The notes beneath the pieces were generated by a model that did not search any database, had not been told where the DNA came from, and was given only the letters and a program-made list of their open reading frames with translations. Made by a program: the position numbers and the translations under genes. 64,000 nt of DNA from Pseudomonas sp. PA15(2017) (GTDB taxonomy: Bacteria > Pseudomonadota > Gammaproteobacteria > Pseudomonadales > Pseudomonadaceae), in contig NZ_MSXV01000052.1 of assembly GCF_001945395.1 (NCBI RefSeq), positions 230,440 to 294,439 of the forward strand, given 5' to 3'. This document shows positions 20,439 through 29,024 of this stretch, piece after piece (within the stretch, counting starts at the first letter, position 1; each line of letters begins with the position of its first letter).

Positions 20439-20784
20439 GGACGTGCCCCCTCGATCAGGTTTAGTTATCGACTTCTTGTTGTGCGTGTAGCGCAGACAGC
20501 CAAAGCGAAAGGCGCCTTGATCTGGATCAATGGATCGCCTCCAGACTACGCCTCGCCGTGCCACTTACCAGCGTGGCTGGATGCCGCGCGACAGGCTGTC
20601 GCTGCGGCGATCTGCCAGGCTTGCACAGGTGCGGGGCGTGCTTGCCACCGAATGGACGCGGCTTCAATACGGCGTCGACCGCAAGGCAGCCGGTGGCGTG
20701 GAGGTATTTGTCCAAAGCAGCCTGCCGGCACTTTTGCATCGACGCAGGGCGACGACGCCAGAGCATCGCCGCCTGGCTGCGGAG
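20439..20784. other. 346-bp intergenic region carrying the cioAB promoter zone
   Basis: No gene is supported here; open frames on either strand are shadows or lack a ribosome site. The part next to cioA should hold its promoter and includes the ANR/FNR-like box at 20517-20530. The part next to oprC (20540-20784) shows no clear terminator with a T tract. Confidence 0.5.
20517..20530. promoter_or_regulatory. ANR/FNR box upstream of cioA
   Basis: TTGATctggATCAA is a perfect 5-4-5 inverted repeat and an exact match to the FNR-family consensus TTGAT-N4-ATCAA. In P. aeruginosa the ANR protein lowers cioAB expression at low oxygen. The location, 79 bases before the cioA start, fits that role. Confidence 0.8.
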
Positions 20785-22899
20785 TCAGAAACTGAAGTCC
20801 ACCTTTGTCCACAAGGTGCGCCCTGGCTCGTTGATGCGCTGTGGGTTATCGGCCAGGTAGCCAAAGCCGGCGTCGCCGGCCAGGTTCAGGTGCTCGCTGT
20901 AGGTTTTGTCGAACAGGTTGTCGATCCCCGTGCTGAGCTTCAGCGAGTCACTCACCCTGTAGGCGGCGTTAAGCGAGAAAACGGCAAAGCCGCTGCTGTC
21001 GCCGAAGTCCTTGCCGACCACGTTGCCCTGGCCTTCGCTGCCCCGGCCCTGTGCCGCGACCACCCGCCACAGCGCGCCGGCGCTCCAGCGGTCCTGCTCG
21101 TAGGTCAGGCCCAGGCGCGCCTCGAGCGGCGGCATCTGCGGCAGCGGCGAGCCATCGGAGCTGTTCTTGCCCCAGGCGTAGGCCAGGGTGGCGGCGCTCT
21201 TCCAGCTGTCGGTCCACTGATAACTGGCGCCCAACTCGCCGCCCATGATCCGCGCATCGACGTTTTGCGCCCGCGAGCTGCTGCCCATCATGCCCGGTGT
21301 GTAGGTGTAGAGAATGTAGTCACGCACCTGCCCCGCATACCCCGAAGCCCAGGCCTGCAGACGTTCGCCCTGGTATTGCACGCCAAAGTCCAGCTGGGTG
21401 GTCTTTTCCGGCTGGATGCCGTCGAAGGCGTTCAGCGAGCCACTCGGGCCGCCGTCCGGCGAGAACAGCTCCCAGTAATCGGGCATGCGCTGCACATGGC
21501 CAAGGCCGGCGTACAGGGTGGTCGGCGAGTCGGCCAGGTCGTACTCGTAGCGGGCAAAACCGCTGGGCAGGGTTTCTGCGCGGGTGGCGCCTGCGGTGGG
21601 GTTGGCGCGGCTGCCCATCATACTGTTGATGCTCTGCCGGTAATCCTTGGCAGAAGCGCGGTCTACCCGGGCACCGGCGATCAATCGGCTGCGCTCGGCC
21701 ACCTGCCAGGTGGCTTCGGCGAAGGCGCCGTAGTTGTGGAAATCGGCATCCTTGTCCCAGTCGAATGAGCGGGCGCTGACCAGGGTATCGGTCATCATGT
21801 CGTAGCTTGATGAGCGGGCGCGGTGTTCACTGCGCTGGGCATCGACGCCAGCCACCAACTCCACATCCTGCCAGGTGAAGGTCGCCGCAAAGCGCCCGCC
21901 CAGGGTGCGGCGGTCGACGTTGGCGGCCATTGGCATGGGCATCATGCTCGTGGCGTCCGGGGTGCGCAGCGTGTAGTTGTCCATCACGTGGTCGGCGTAG
22001 TTGTAGTAGACATTACCCTCGACCTTGTTCAGCACGTCGCCAAGGTTTTCCCGGTGGAAACGCAGGCCGAGGCTTTCTCGCTCCAGCTTGCTGGCATCCA
22101 TGCCGCGTCCGGCGTAGCGCGATTCGCCATCACCGCGGCCAGCGCTGAGCTCGATCAGGGTGTCGGCATCCGGGGTCCAGCCGAGGGCGACGTCGCCGCT
22201 CCATTTTTCCCAGCGCGATGGCAGGGTGTCGCCGTTGCCGTCCCTGTAGTCATCCGCACGGGCCTGGCTGCCGATCACCCGCAGGTAACCCTGCTCGCTG
22301 CCAATGGCGCCGTCGACCAGTTTGTCGAGACGACCACGGGAACCGACCAGCAGGCTGGTATCCAGGCGGCTACCAAGTTCGGCGAAGCGCTCCGGCTCAC
22401 GCTCGAAACGCACTGTACCGGCCGACGCTCCGGGGCCCCAGAGCACGGTTTGCGGGCCTTTGATCACGGTCAGTCGGTCATAGGTGGACGGCACGATATA
22501 CGAACTCGGCGCGTCCATACGCGCTGGACAGGCGCCAATCATCTGGCCGCCGTTGGTGAGAATGCTCAGGCGCGAGCCGAACATGCCGCGCAGCACCGGA
22601 TCACCGTTGCTGCCACCACTGCGGATCGCGGAAAAGCCAGGGATGGTTTTCAGGTAATCGGTGGCATCGGTGGCTGGCACCGGCTGGCGCGGAGCCTTGG
22701 GGTCGGTGACCACGGTCAGCGGCGAGCTTTGCTGCACGGCGGTGATCACCGTGGATTGCAGCTCGTGGTGCTGATGCGGCTCGGCAGCCAGGGCGGCACC
22801 GGCAAAGCCGAGCAAGGTGCAAAGGCTCAGTGCCTGGCGCAGACGCAGGTTGGCGGGGTCAAGGCAGAAAGTACTGGAGCGGGAGATAACAGCGTTCAT
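20785..22899 (-). CDS. oprC: TonB-dependent copper receptor OprC
   Basis: A 704-aa outer-membrane receptor. A signal peptide ends at ALAAEP, then a His-rich start (HQHHE), a plug with VLRGMFGSRLSILTNGGQM and a barrel ending TKVDFSF. The copper-binding residues reported for P. aeruginosa OprC are all present: C124-xxx-M128 (CPARM) in the plug and H304-V-M306 in the barrel. The offset from the published numbering is 19 residues at each position, which supports a true orthologue rather than a generic receptor. The ATG at 22899 follows AGGAACACC; an upstream extension to 23082 lacks a signal. The DUF2946 gene upstream is a common partner. Confidence 0.95.
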   Translation of the reverse strand: MNAVISRSSTFCLDPANLRLRQALSLCTLLGFAGAALAAEPHQHHELQSTVITAVQQSSPLTVVTDPKAPRQPVPATDATDYLKTIPGFSAIRSGGSNGDPVLRGMFGSRLSILTNGGQMIGACPARMDAPSSYIVPSTYDRLTVIKGPQTVLWGPGASAGTVRFEREPERFAELGSRLDTSLLVGSRGRLDKLVDGAIGSEQGYLRVIGSQARADDYRDGNGDTLPSRWEKWSGDVALGWTPDADTLIELSAGRGDGESRYAGRGMDASKLERESLGLRFHRENLGDVLNKVEGNVYYNYADHVMDNYTLRTPDATSMMPMPMAANVDRRTLGGRFAATFTWQDVELVAGVDAQRSEHRARSSSYDMMTDTLVSARSFDWDKDADFHNYGAFAEATWQVAERSRLIAGARVDRASAKDYRQSINSMMGSRANPTAGATRAETLPSGFARYEYDLADSPTTLYAGLGHVQRMPDYWELFSPDGGPSGSLNAFDGIQPEKTTQLDFGVQYQGERLQAWASGYAGQVRDYILYTYTPGMMGSSSRAQNVDARIMGGELGASYQWTDSWKSAATLAYAWGKNSSDGSPLPQMPPLEARLGLTYEQDRWSAGALWRVVAAQGRGSEGQGNVVGKDFGDSSGFAVFSLNAAYRVSDSLKLSTGIDNLFDKTYSEHLNLAGDAGFGYLADNPQRINEPGRTLWTKVDFSF

Positions 22900-23132
22900 G
22901 GTCAGGTGTTCCTGATGCAGACGGATACGGTGGCGCGGCGCCGACGGGGCGTTGCGCGGGTATGGGGTCAGGAATCTGTCTGCGACCTGATGGCGGATGC
23001 TCGAGCGAACATCACGGGCTGGCTGGACGCCCGCGGTTGATCCGTAGCAGCGTCGCCAGGCGCGCGATTGATTCGCGGGCATGCACTAGGGCTCCTACAG
23101 GTAGGCTGCGCACCGGCCTGTCGTAAACAGAT

Positions 23133-23513
23133 TCAGGCAGTCAGCAACTGGGGAGAGGCGCGGGGGTTGGCCGATGGCCAGAGATAGCGAGGAGGCAGTT
23201 TGCCCAACGGCTCACGCCAGAGGCGCAGCACGCGCTTGGCGCGGGGCAGCCAGGCAAGGGCGAACAGCAGGGCCAGGCCCATGACCATCGCCGAACAGAG
23301 CGGGCACTGGAAGGTGTTCATCATTGCGTCGGCGGGCACCACGCCGTCGGCACTGGAGGCATCGCCATGCAGCGAGCAGAAACCGCCATCCAGCCCGCTC
23401 AACTGCAGGCCGGCGCCCTGGCCGTGGTGAATGGCACAGGCGAGCAACGCGAAGAGGATGCTGGCGTAGAGCATCCAGGCAATCAGCGAGCGATCCCGGC
23501 GGGCGATTTTCAT
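23133..23513 (-). CDS. DUF2946 family protein
   Basis: A 126-aa protein starting MKIARRDRSLIAWMLYASILFALLACAIHHG: a signal or membrane helix followed by a Cys/His-bearing segment (GFCSLHGDASS, TFQCPLC) and a second helix (AMVMGLALLFALAWL). Such DUF2946 proteins are commonly found beside copper-handling genes, and here oprC follows on the same strand after 233 bases. The His, Cys and Met residues could bind copper. The family has no firm biochemical role. The start at 23513 is preferred because a hydrophobic leader follows at once. Confidence 0.75.
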   Translation of the reverse strand: MKIARRDRSLIAWMLYASILFALLACAIHHGQGAGLQLSGLDGGFCSLHGDASSADGVVPADAMMNTFQCPLCSAMVMGLALLFALAWLPRAKRVLRLWREPLGKLPPRYLWPSANPRASPQLLTA

Positions 23514-23612
23514 GGCAGCGACTTTACGCCAAGCGCGGCCATAAGTGGCGCGGTCGAATGCCGCACCACGACCAACACAGTAAAGCGTTAGCGCCAAGAG
23601 CGCCGCATCGCA

Positions 23613-24932
23613 TTACGCGAAGCGGCTCACCGGCCGAGCCAGCCCCAGCGTGTCGCGCAGAGTCTGGCCAGGATATTCGGTACGGAATAACCCCGAGGCC
23701 TGCAGGGCTGGCACCACGCCTTCGAGGAACAGATCGCCCTGGGCTTCCAGATACGGCGGCAGAATTACGAAGCCGTCGCAGGCACCCGCGCGGTACCACT
23801 CGGCGAGCTGTTCGGCGACGCCTTCGGGCGAGCCGACCGGCGAGAAAAAACTGAGGCTCTCGGCGTAGCGCTTGCCCGTCTGCCCGACCGTCAGGCCCAG
23901 CTCGATGGCCTGTTCGATCACGTACTGAAAACGCCCCTTGCTCCCGGTGATGGCCTCACGGATGTCCGGGAACGGCCCCTCCTGCGGGTACTGCGCCAGG
24001 TCGTGGTTCATGCTGGCGGACATGAAGCTCAACCCTGCCTCGGGGCGAATCAGCTCCTTGAGCAGACGATCCTTGGCCAGCGCCGCTGCATGGGTCTCGC
24101 CCACCACCGGCACGATGCCGGGCAGGATCTTCAGCGTGTCCGGGTCGCGGCCATGGCTGCGCGCCTTGTCCTTGAGCAGACGGTAGAACGCCTTGGCGCG
24201 CTCCAGTTGCGGATGCACCACGAACACCACTTCGGCGCTTTTCGCCGCCAGGTCGAGAAACGCCTCGGACACCCCGGCCTGAATCAGCACCGGCTGGCCC
24301 TGGGGCGGGCGCGGAATGTTGATCGGCCCCCTGATATCGAAGAACTCGCCACGATGATGCAGGTAATGGAAGGCATCCGGGTCGGCGAACACGCCCCGCT
24401 GTGCGTCGAGCAGCAGTGCCTCGTCGCCCCAGCTGTCCCAGAGTTTCTGCACCACTTCGATGAACTCGCCGGCACGGGCATACCGCTCGGCATGGCCGTA
24501 GTGCTGCTGGCGGCCGAAGTTGCGCGCCTCGCCATCGCTGACCGAGGTCACCAGATTCCAGGCCGCACGGCCGCCGCTGATGTGATCGATATTGGCCAGC
24601 ATGCGCGCCGCGCTGTACGGCAGCGCATAGGACGACGACACCGTGCCGCCCACGCCGATGCGATCGGTCACCGCCGCCAGGGCCGACAGCAGGGTCAGCG
24701 GTTCGGGCCGTACCACCGGGCGATAGCGCACGGTTTCGGCGAAGTGGCCGCCGTAGTTGTCGTCGATCGACAGCTTGTCGGCCACGAACAGCATGTCCAG
24801 GCAGGCCGCTTCGGCGCGTCGGGCAATGGTCTTGTACAACGGCCAGTCGACCGAGCCGGTGGAGGCGGAATGCGGATGGCGCCAGCCACCCTGGTGAGTA
24901 CCGGCCTCCAGGTACAACGCCAGGTGCATCAT
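23613..24932 (-). CDS. FMN-dependent monooxygenase of the NtaA/SnaA/DszA (LLM) family
   Basis: A 439-aa luciferase-like monooxygenase. Family marks are MHLALYLEAGTHQGGWRHP at the start, ARRAEAACLDMLFVADK, WNLVTSVSDGEARNFG in the flavin-site region, GPINIPRPPQGQPVLIQAG and HPQLERAKAFY. Such enzymes use reduced flavin and O2 to break C-S or C-N bonds of sulfonates, sulfones, EDTA-like or related compounds. It is the last gene of a five-gene operon, with its ATG overlapping the stop of the binding-protein gene (ATGA). A dedicated flavin reductase is not in the operon, so reduced FMN must come from elsewhere. Confidence 0.85.
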   Translation of the reverse strand: MMHLALYLEAGTHQGGWRHPHSASTGSVDWPLYKTIARRAEAACLDMLFVADKLSIDDNYGGHFAETVRYRPVVRPEPLTLLSALAAVTDRIGVGGTVSSSYALPYSAARMLANIDHISGGRAAWNLVTSVSDGEARNFGRQQHYGHAERYARAGEFIEVVQKLWDSWGDEALLLDAQRGVFADPDAFHYLHHRGEFFDIRGPINIPRPPQGQPVLIQAGVSEAFLDLAAKSAEVVFVVHPQLERAKAFYRLLKDKARSHGRDPDTLKILPGIVPVVGETHAAALAKDRLLKELIRPEAGLSFMSASMNHDLAQYPQEGPFPDIREAITGSKGRFQYVIEQAIELGLTVGQTGKRYAESLSFFSPVGSPEGVAEQLAEWYRAGACDGFVILPPYLEAQGDLFLEGVVPALQASGLFRTEYPGQTLRDTLGLARPVSRFA

Positions 24933-25849
24933 GGCGTTTGCTCCGCGAAGAAGCTCGCCTCGATCACGCTGTCCGCCGGGAAGCTTTTGGGGATCAAGCC
25001 TTCACGCTGATACAGGTCGATGGTCGCCTGCTGCAACGTGCGCACGGCGACGAGGTCGGTCTCCGGCGTGTTGACCTCACGCTGCACCTTGCCCAGCGCC
25101 ACCGCCTGGGGCAGCTTGAGCAGGCTGGCAATGGCCTTGGCATAGGGCTCGGGATGGGCCTCGCCCCAGACCCGCGCCTGGGCCAGCCGTGCGGAGAAAT
25201 CCTCGAGCTCGGCACGTTTGCTGTGCAACGCCGTATTGGCGGCCACCAGGTAATTCAGGCTCGGGTAGTCCTTGCCGTCGGCGAGAATCTTCGCGCCACT
25301 CTGCTGCACGGCGAAGGAAACGTAGGGCTCCCAGGTGGCGACGGCATCGACGCTGCCGTTGCTCAGGGCCAGGGTCGCCTCCGAGGGCGTGGTGTTGACG
25401 AAGGTCACGTTGCCTGGATTCAGCCCGGCACGCGCCAGGGCATTGAGCGCCAGCGCCTGGCCGGACGAACCTTTGACCGCGGCGATCTTCTTGCCCTTGA
25501 GGTCGGCGACCGAGGCGATGCCGGCATTGCCGCCGATGATCAGCGCGTTGCCCAGGTAGCTCGCCGCCTGAATCGCCTTGGCCTCCAGCCCGGCCGCTGC
25601 GGCGAAGGTCAGCGGCGCCTCGCCGACCAGGCCACCATCGAGGTGACCGGCGCGCAAGGCTTCGAGCAGCGGGGCGGCGTTGGGAAACTCGCGCCACTGG
25701 ATCTGATAGTCCAGGCCATCGAGTACGCCGGCCGCCTCCATGACGGCGCGCGCATTGCCTCGCTGGTCGCCGATGGTCAGCTCAGCGGCGGAGACTGCCA
25801 GCGACAGGGTGGACAGCAACAGGGCCGACAGGCCGGTGCGGATCTTCAT
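24929..25849 (-). CDS. ABC transporter substrate-binding protein (SsuA/TauA-like)
   Basis: A 306-aa periplasmic binding protein with a signal peptide (MKIRTGLSALLLSTLSLAVSAAE) and the NMT1/SsuA-like pattern: LTIGDQRGNARAVMEAAG, DGGLVGEAPLTFAAAAGLEAK, VADLKGKKIAAVKGSSGQ, VDAVATWEPYVSFA. Closest in style to aliphatic sulfonate-binding proteins. It is the fourth gene of the operon, 31 bases after the ATPase gene, and overlaps the monooxygenase gene. The combination with a flavin monooxygenase suggests that the ligand is a sulfonate-like compound, but this is inference. Confidence 0.85.
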   Translation of the reverse strand: MKIRTGLSALLLSTLSLAVSAAELTIGDQRGNARAVMEAAGVLDGLDYQIQWREFPNAAPLLEALRAGHLDGGLVGEAPLTFAAAAGLEAKAIQAASYLGNALIIGGNAGIASVADLKGKKIAAVKGSSGQALALNALARAGLNPGNVTFVNTTPSEATLALSNGSVDAVATWEPYVSFAVQQSGAKILADGKDYPSLNYLVAANTALHSKRAELEDFSARLAQARVWGEAHPEPYAKAIASLLKLPQAVALGKVQREVNTPETDLVAVRTLQQATIDLYQREGLIPKSFPADSVIEASFFAEQTP

Positions 25850-25880
25850 TGAACGGCTCCAACAGAACATAAGGGGAGAC

Positions 25881-26672
25881 TCACCAGTCGCTGCCCTGCC
25901 CCAGCAATTGCAAGGCGTGGTGCCGTAGTTCGAGCAGACGCGGGTCGTCGCGGCGACGCGGATAGGGGCGCTCGACCTCGAGCTCGGCCAGCACCCGCGC
26001 CGGGCGCGCCGAGAACACCAGCACGCGGTCGCAGAGCAGCAGCGCCTCCTCGACATCGTGGGTCACCAGCAGCGAGCTGTAGGCCTGCTGCTGCCAGAGG
26101 CGAATCAGTTCGCTCTGCATGGCGATGCGGGTCAGCGAGTCGAGCTTGCCCAGTGGCTCGTCGAGCAACAGCAGGCGCGGCTCGTTGATCAGTGCGCGGG
26201 CCAGCGCCACACGTTGTGCCATGCCGCCGGAGAGTTGCCGCGGGTAAGCCTCGCGAAATTCCAGCAAGCCGACCTTGCGCAGCGTTTCGTCGACCCGGTG
26301 CTTCTGCTCCCTGAGCTGGCCGCGCGCCTGCAAGCCAAGGGCGACGTTGCTCCACACAGTGCGCCAGGGATAGAGCGTCGGGTCTTGAAACACCAGCACT
26401 CGCGAGTGATGCGGCCCGGCAAGCGCGGCGCCGTCGGCCATCAGGCTGCCGCTCTGCAAGCACTCCAGGCCGGCGACCAGACGCAGCAGGGTCGACTTGC
26501 CACAGCCGGACGGCCCGAGCAGACCGACGCTTTCGCCGGGTGCCAGTTGCAGGTCGACCTTGTCGAGCACCGGCAGGCGGCTGTCGCCCAGGTCGAAGGC
26601 ATGGCTGAGGCCGCGGATATCCAGGCTCATGCCCGCAGCCTGATGCGGATGAGCGGTTGCAACGTTCACCAT
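25881..26672 (-). CDS. ABC transporter ATP-binding protein (SsuB/TauB-like)
   Basis: A 263-aa cytoplasmic ATPase. Walker A is GPSGCGKST, the Q-loop FQDPTLYPW, the signature QLSGGMAQRVALARALI, Walker B LLLLDEP and the switch His in LLVTHDVEEAL. The layout is that of nitrate/sulfonate/taurine importers. The ATG at 26672 overlaps the permease stop by 7 bases; an internal MSLDIRGLSH start 14 codons later is also possible and would match family length more closely. Confidence 0.92.
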   Translation of the reverse strand: MVNVATAHPHQAAGMSLDIRGLSHAFDLGDSRLPVLDKVDLQLAPGESVGLLGPSGCGKSTLLRLVAGLECLQSGSLMADGAALAGPHHSRVLVFQDPTLYPWRTVWSNVALGLQARGQLREQKHRVDETLRKVGLLEFREAYPRQLSGGMAQRVALARALINEPRLLLLDEPLGKLDSLTRIAMQSELIRLWQQQAYSSLLVTHDVEEALLLCDRVLVFSARPARVLAELEVERPYPRRRDDPRLLELRHHALQLLGQGSDW

Positions 26673-27661
26673 TTCACCGCCCCCTTCTGCCAGGACAACA
26701 CCCGGTCACGGACGATGAACAACAGCGTGATCAGCCCTGAACAAAGCAGCGCCATCACCAGCAGCGCCGCATACATGTTGGCGTAGGCGGCCCAGCCCTG
26801 GGCCCATTGCAGGTACCAGCCGAGGCCGGCCTTGACGCCCATCATCTCGGCCACCACCAGTACCGAGAACGAGGCGCCGAGGCCCATGAACAGGCCGACG
26901 AACACGTGGGGCAAGGCGGCCGGGATCGCCACCCGCCAGACCAGAAAGCGCGAATTGGCACCCAGGGTGCGGGCCACCTCGTAGTACGCCTTGTCGACGC
27001 TGGCCACGCCGGACCAGGTCAATACCGTAACCGGGAACCAGGTCGCCAGGGCGATCAGGAACACGCTGGCGCTCCAGCTGGTAGGGAAAAAGAAGAAGCA
27101 GATCGGCAACAGCGCGGTGGACGGAATCGGCCCGAGGATGCGCAGCACCGGATGAACCCAATAGCCGATGCGATGCGACCAGCCAATCGCCACACCCGCG
27201 ATGAAACCGGCGATGCCGCCCACCACCACGCCGTTGACCAGCAGCCACAACGAATGCAGCAGGCTTTCGCCAAGGCGGAACCAGTCATCGACGAACACCT
27301 CGATCAGCGCCTGGGGCGGCGCGAAGAACGGCACCGGCAGCAGCACCACCTTGGCGGTGACCAGCAACCACACGCCGAGCAGCACGGGCAGCGCCGCCAA
27401 CCAGGCGCCTGCCGGGCGCAGGCGCTCCACCAGCCGGCCCAACGGTCCCGGCAGGATACCGAGCAGCGCCAGTAGCCCGCCCACGCCAGCGCCGACGTAC
27501 GCCAGCTCCCGGGTGAAGGGCCAGGGTTTGCCACCATCGGGGTAGCACGCGGTGAACAGGGCGAAGGCTATCCACGCCAGCGCTGCCAGCAGGCCGCCGC
27601 GCCAGCGTGGCGGGACAACGCGCGGCTGCGCCTGGCGTTGTTCAAGCGAATACGTCGGCAT
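26666..27661 (-). CDS. ABC transporter permease (SsuC/TauC-like)
   Basis: A 331-aa inner-membrane permease. After two or three N-terminal helices not usual for short family members (residues ~22-125), the BPD_transp_1 domain follows with the EAA-type loop VASVDKAYYEVARTLGANSRFLVWRVAIPAALPHVFVG (cited here as its two ends, VASVDKAYYEVARTLG and IPAALPHVFVG). It forms the channel for the neighbouring ATPase. It overlaps the upstream binding-protein gene by 20 bases and the ATPase gene by 7, so the set is tightly coupled. Confidence 0.9.
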   Translation of the reverse strand: MPTYSLEQRQAQPRVVPPRWRGGLLAALAWIAFALFTACYPDGGKPWPFTRELAYVGAGVGGLLALLGILPGPLGRLVERLRPAGAWLAALPVLLGVWLLVTAKVVLLPVPFFAPPQALIEVFVDDWFRLGESLLHSLWLLVNGVVVGGIAGFIAGVAIGWSHRIGYWVHPVLRILGPIPSTALLPICFFFFPTSWSASVFLIALATWFPVTVLTWSGVASVDKAYYEVARTLGANSRFLVWRVAIPAALPHVFVGLFMGLGASFSVLVVAEMMGVKAGLGWYLQWAQGWAAYANMYAALLVMALLCSGLITLLFIVRDRVLSWQKGAVKW

Positions 27662-28721
27662 GGATGCTCTCCGCGAATTCCAGGGGGTCGGTACGCGGGC
27701 GCAGCACCTCGACGTTCTTCAGGTCGCGGGCGTACACGGCGATCTCCTTCACGAAGGTATTTCCCACCGAGTAGTAGCCGTGGGTGTGCTCGGTGAGGAT
27801 GGCGTGCACCTCTTCCTTGGAGGTGTTGATGGCGAACTTGAGAAACTCCTCGGCCACCGCATCGGGGTTGTGCGACGCCCAGGCATGGGCCTGCAGGATC
27901 GAATGGGTGATGGCCGCCGCCACCGGCGTGTCGTTGCGCGCCAGCTCTCCACTGACCCCGACCACGCAGCAGCTCATGTTGGCGTACTCCTCGATCATAT
28001 TGGTCGCCAACTCGGCGAAGCCCGGCTGCTGCTTGACCCGGTACATCAGTGGGTCGGAGCCGCTGGCGGCCTGGATCTCGCCCTTCTCCAGGGCGACGCT
28101 GAGCAGGTCGATGGGGTACACCCGCCAGGTCACGTCGCGCACCGGGTCGACGCCATGGCGCTTGAGCATCAGCGAGAAGAAGTTCTTGTCCGCCGCGGCC
28201 ATGTCGGTGACGCCGATGGTGGTGCCCTTCAGCGCCTCGAAACTTTTCGGGCCGTCGTCCAGGGTCAGCAAGCGCAGGCAACCGCCGTGGGTGCCGGCGG
28301 TCAGCTTGACGTCGAAGCCCTGCTCCAGCGCCTTGAGCCAACGCAGCGCCATGCCGGTGGCGGCATCGGCCTTGCCGGTGGCCATGGATTCGAGCAGCAC
28401 CTCGGTGGAGTTGCCGAAGTTGACGAACTCGACCTCCAGGTTATGGCGCTTGAAGATGCCCTGGCTGTCGGCAACCGCCACGGGTGCCAGGCACACGGCA
28501 TTGAGGTTGGTGGCCAGCTTGATCTTGCGCGGCTCGGGCAAGACCCAGCGATCGCTGTCCAGATCCAGGCCGCTGCCAACCGGTTGCGTGCCGTGGCCGG
28601 CATGGGCGCCATGGCCTGCATGGCTGGCGTCGGCCCAGGCGAAGCGGCTGGCGAACGCCGCCGCGGTGGCGGTACCCGCCAGGGCAAGCAACTGACGACG
28701 GTTGAGCACGGAGATGGGCAT
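27642..28721 (-). CDS. Second ABC substrate-binding protein, with a twin-arginine-like leader and His-rich N-terminus
   Basis: A 359-aa NMT1-like binding protein, first gene of the operon. The leader MPISVLNRRQLLALAGTA carries an RR motif that suggests Tat export. The mature start has a histidine/glycine repeat (HAGHGAHAGHG) that could bind a metal or be a flexible linker. The body has IKLATNLNAVCLAPVAVADSQG, ESMATGKADAATGMALRWL and FVKEIAVYARDLKNVEVLRP, typical of sulfonate, nitrate or taurine-binding proteins. Two different binding proteins for one permease suggest that the system takes two related substrates or hands one on. Confidence 0.82.
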   Translation of the reverse strand: MPISVLNRRQLLALAGTATAAAFASRFAWADASHAGHGAHAGHGTQPVGSGLDLDSDRWVLPEPRKIKLATNLNAVCLAPVAVADSQGIFKRHNLEVEFVNFGNSTEVLLESMATGKADAATGMALRWLKALEQGFDVKLTAGTHGGCLRLLTLDDGPKSFEALKGTTIGVTDMAAADKNFFSLMLKRHGVDPVRDVTWRVYPIDLLSVALEKGEIQAASGSDPLMYRVKQQPGFAELATNMIEEYANMSCCVVGVSGELARNDTPVAAAITHSILQAHAWASHNPDAVAEEFLKFAINTSKEEVHAILTEHTHGYYSVGNTFVKEIAVYARDLKNVEVLRPRTDPLEFAESIHADVFA

Positions 28722-29024
28722 GGCGCCTCCATAAGAGAGTCGTGCATGCGCCGCGTGGTCGGGTAGCGTGCGGATAAGGTGCTTCAGCGGGCTTTTGCAG
28801 CCAGCGTCACGGGGTAGGCCTTAGACGGTAAACCACTTGACGATCAACAGGGAAATTCAATTTATTCATAACCTAATATGCCAAACGAGAAAGTTAATCC
28901 ATCCTCTATCCCGAAAACCCCGGCACCATTAGCGGATTGCCAACTGCCAGACGTGGCTTATCGCGACGAGCCACCGTCCTACCCCGCGCTTGCCCCAAAT
29001 GCCGCTCCATGGAGAACCTGCCGA
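28722..29024. other. Divergent control region between the ABC operon and the TonB receptor
   Basis: About 300 bases without a supported gene. On the plus strand TTGACG (28837-28842) and the A/T-rich stretch from 28858 (TTCAATTTATTCATAACC) form a possible promoter; the match to -10 is weak. The A/T stretch is the most obvious place for a sulfur-responsive activator, but no exact CysB-type site can be defined by eye. Confidence 0.35.

Noticed and set aside
24003..25010. 335-codon plus-strand frame
   Set aside because: Antisense to the flavin monooxygenase gene and the end of the binding-protein gene; no ribosome site.
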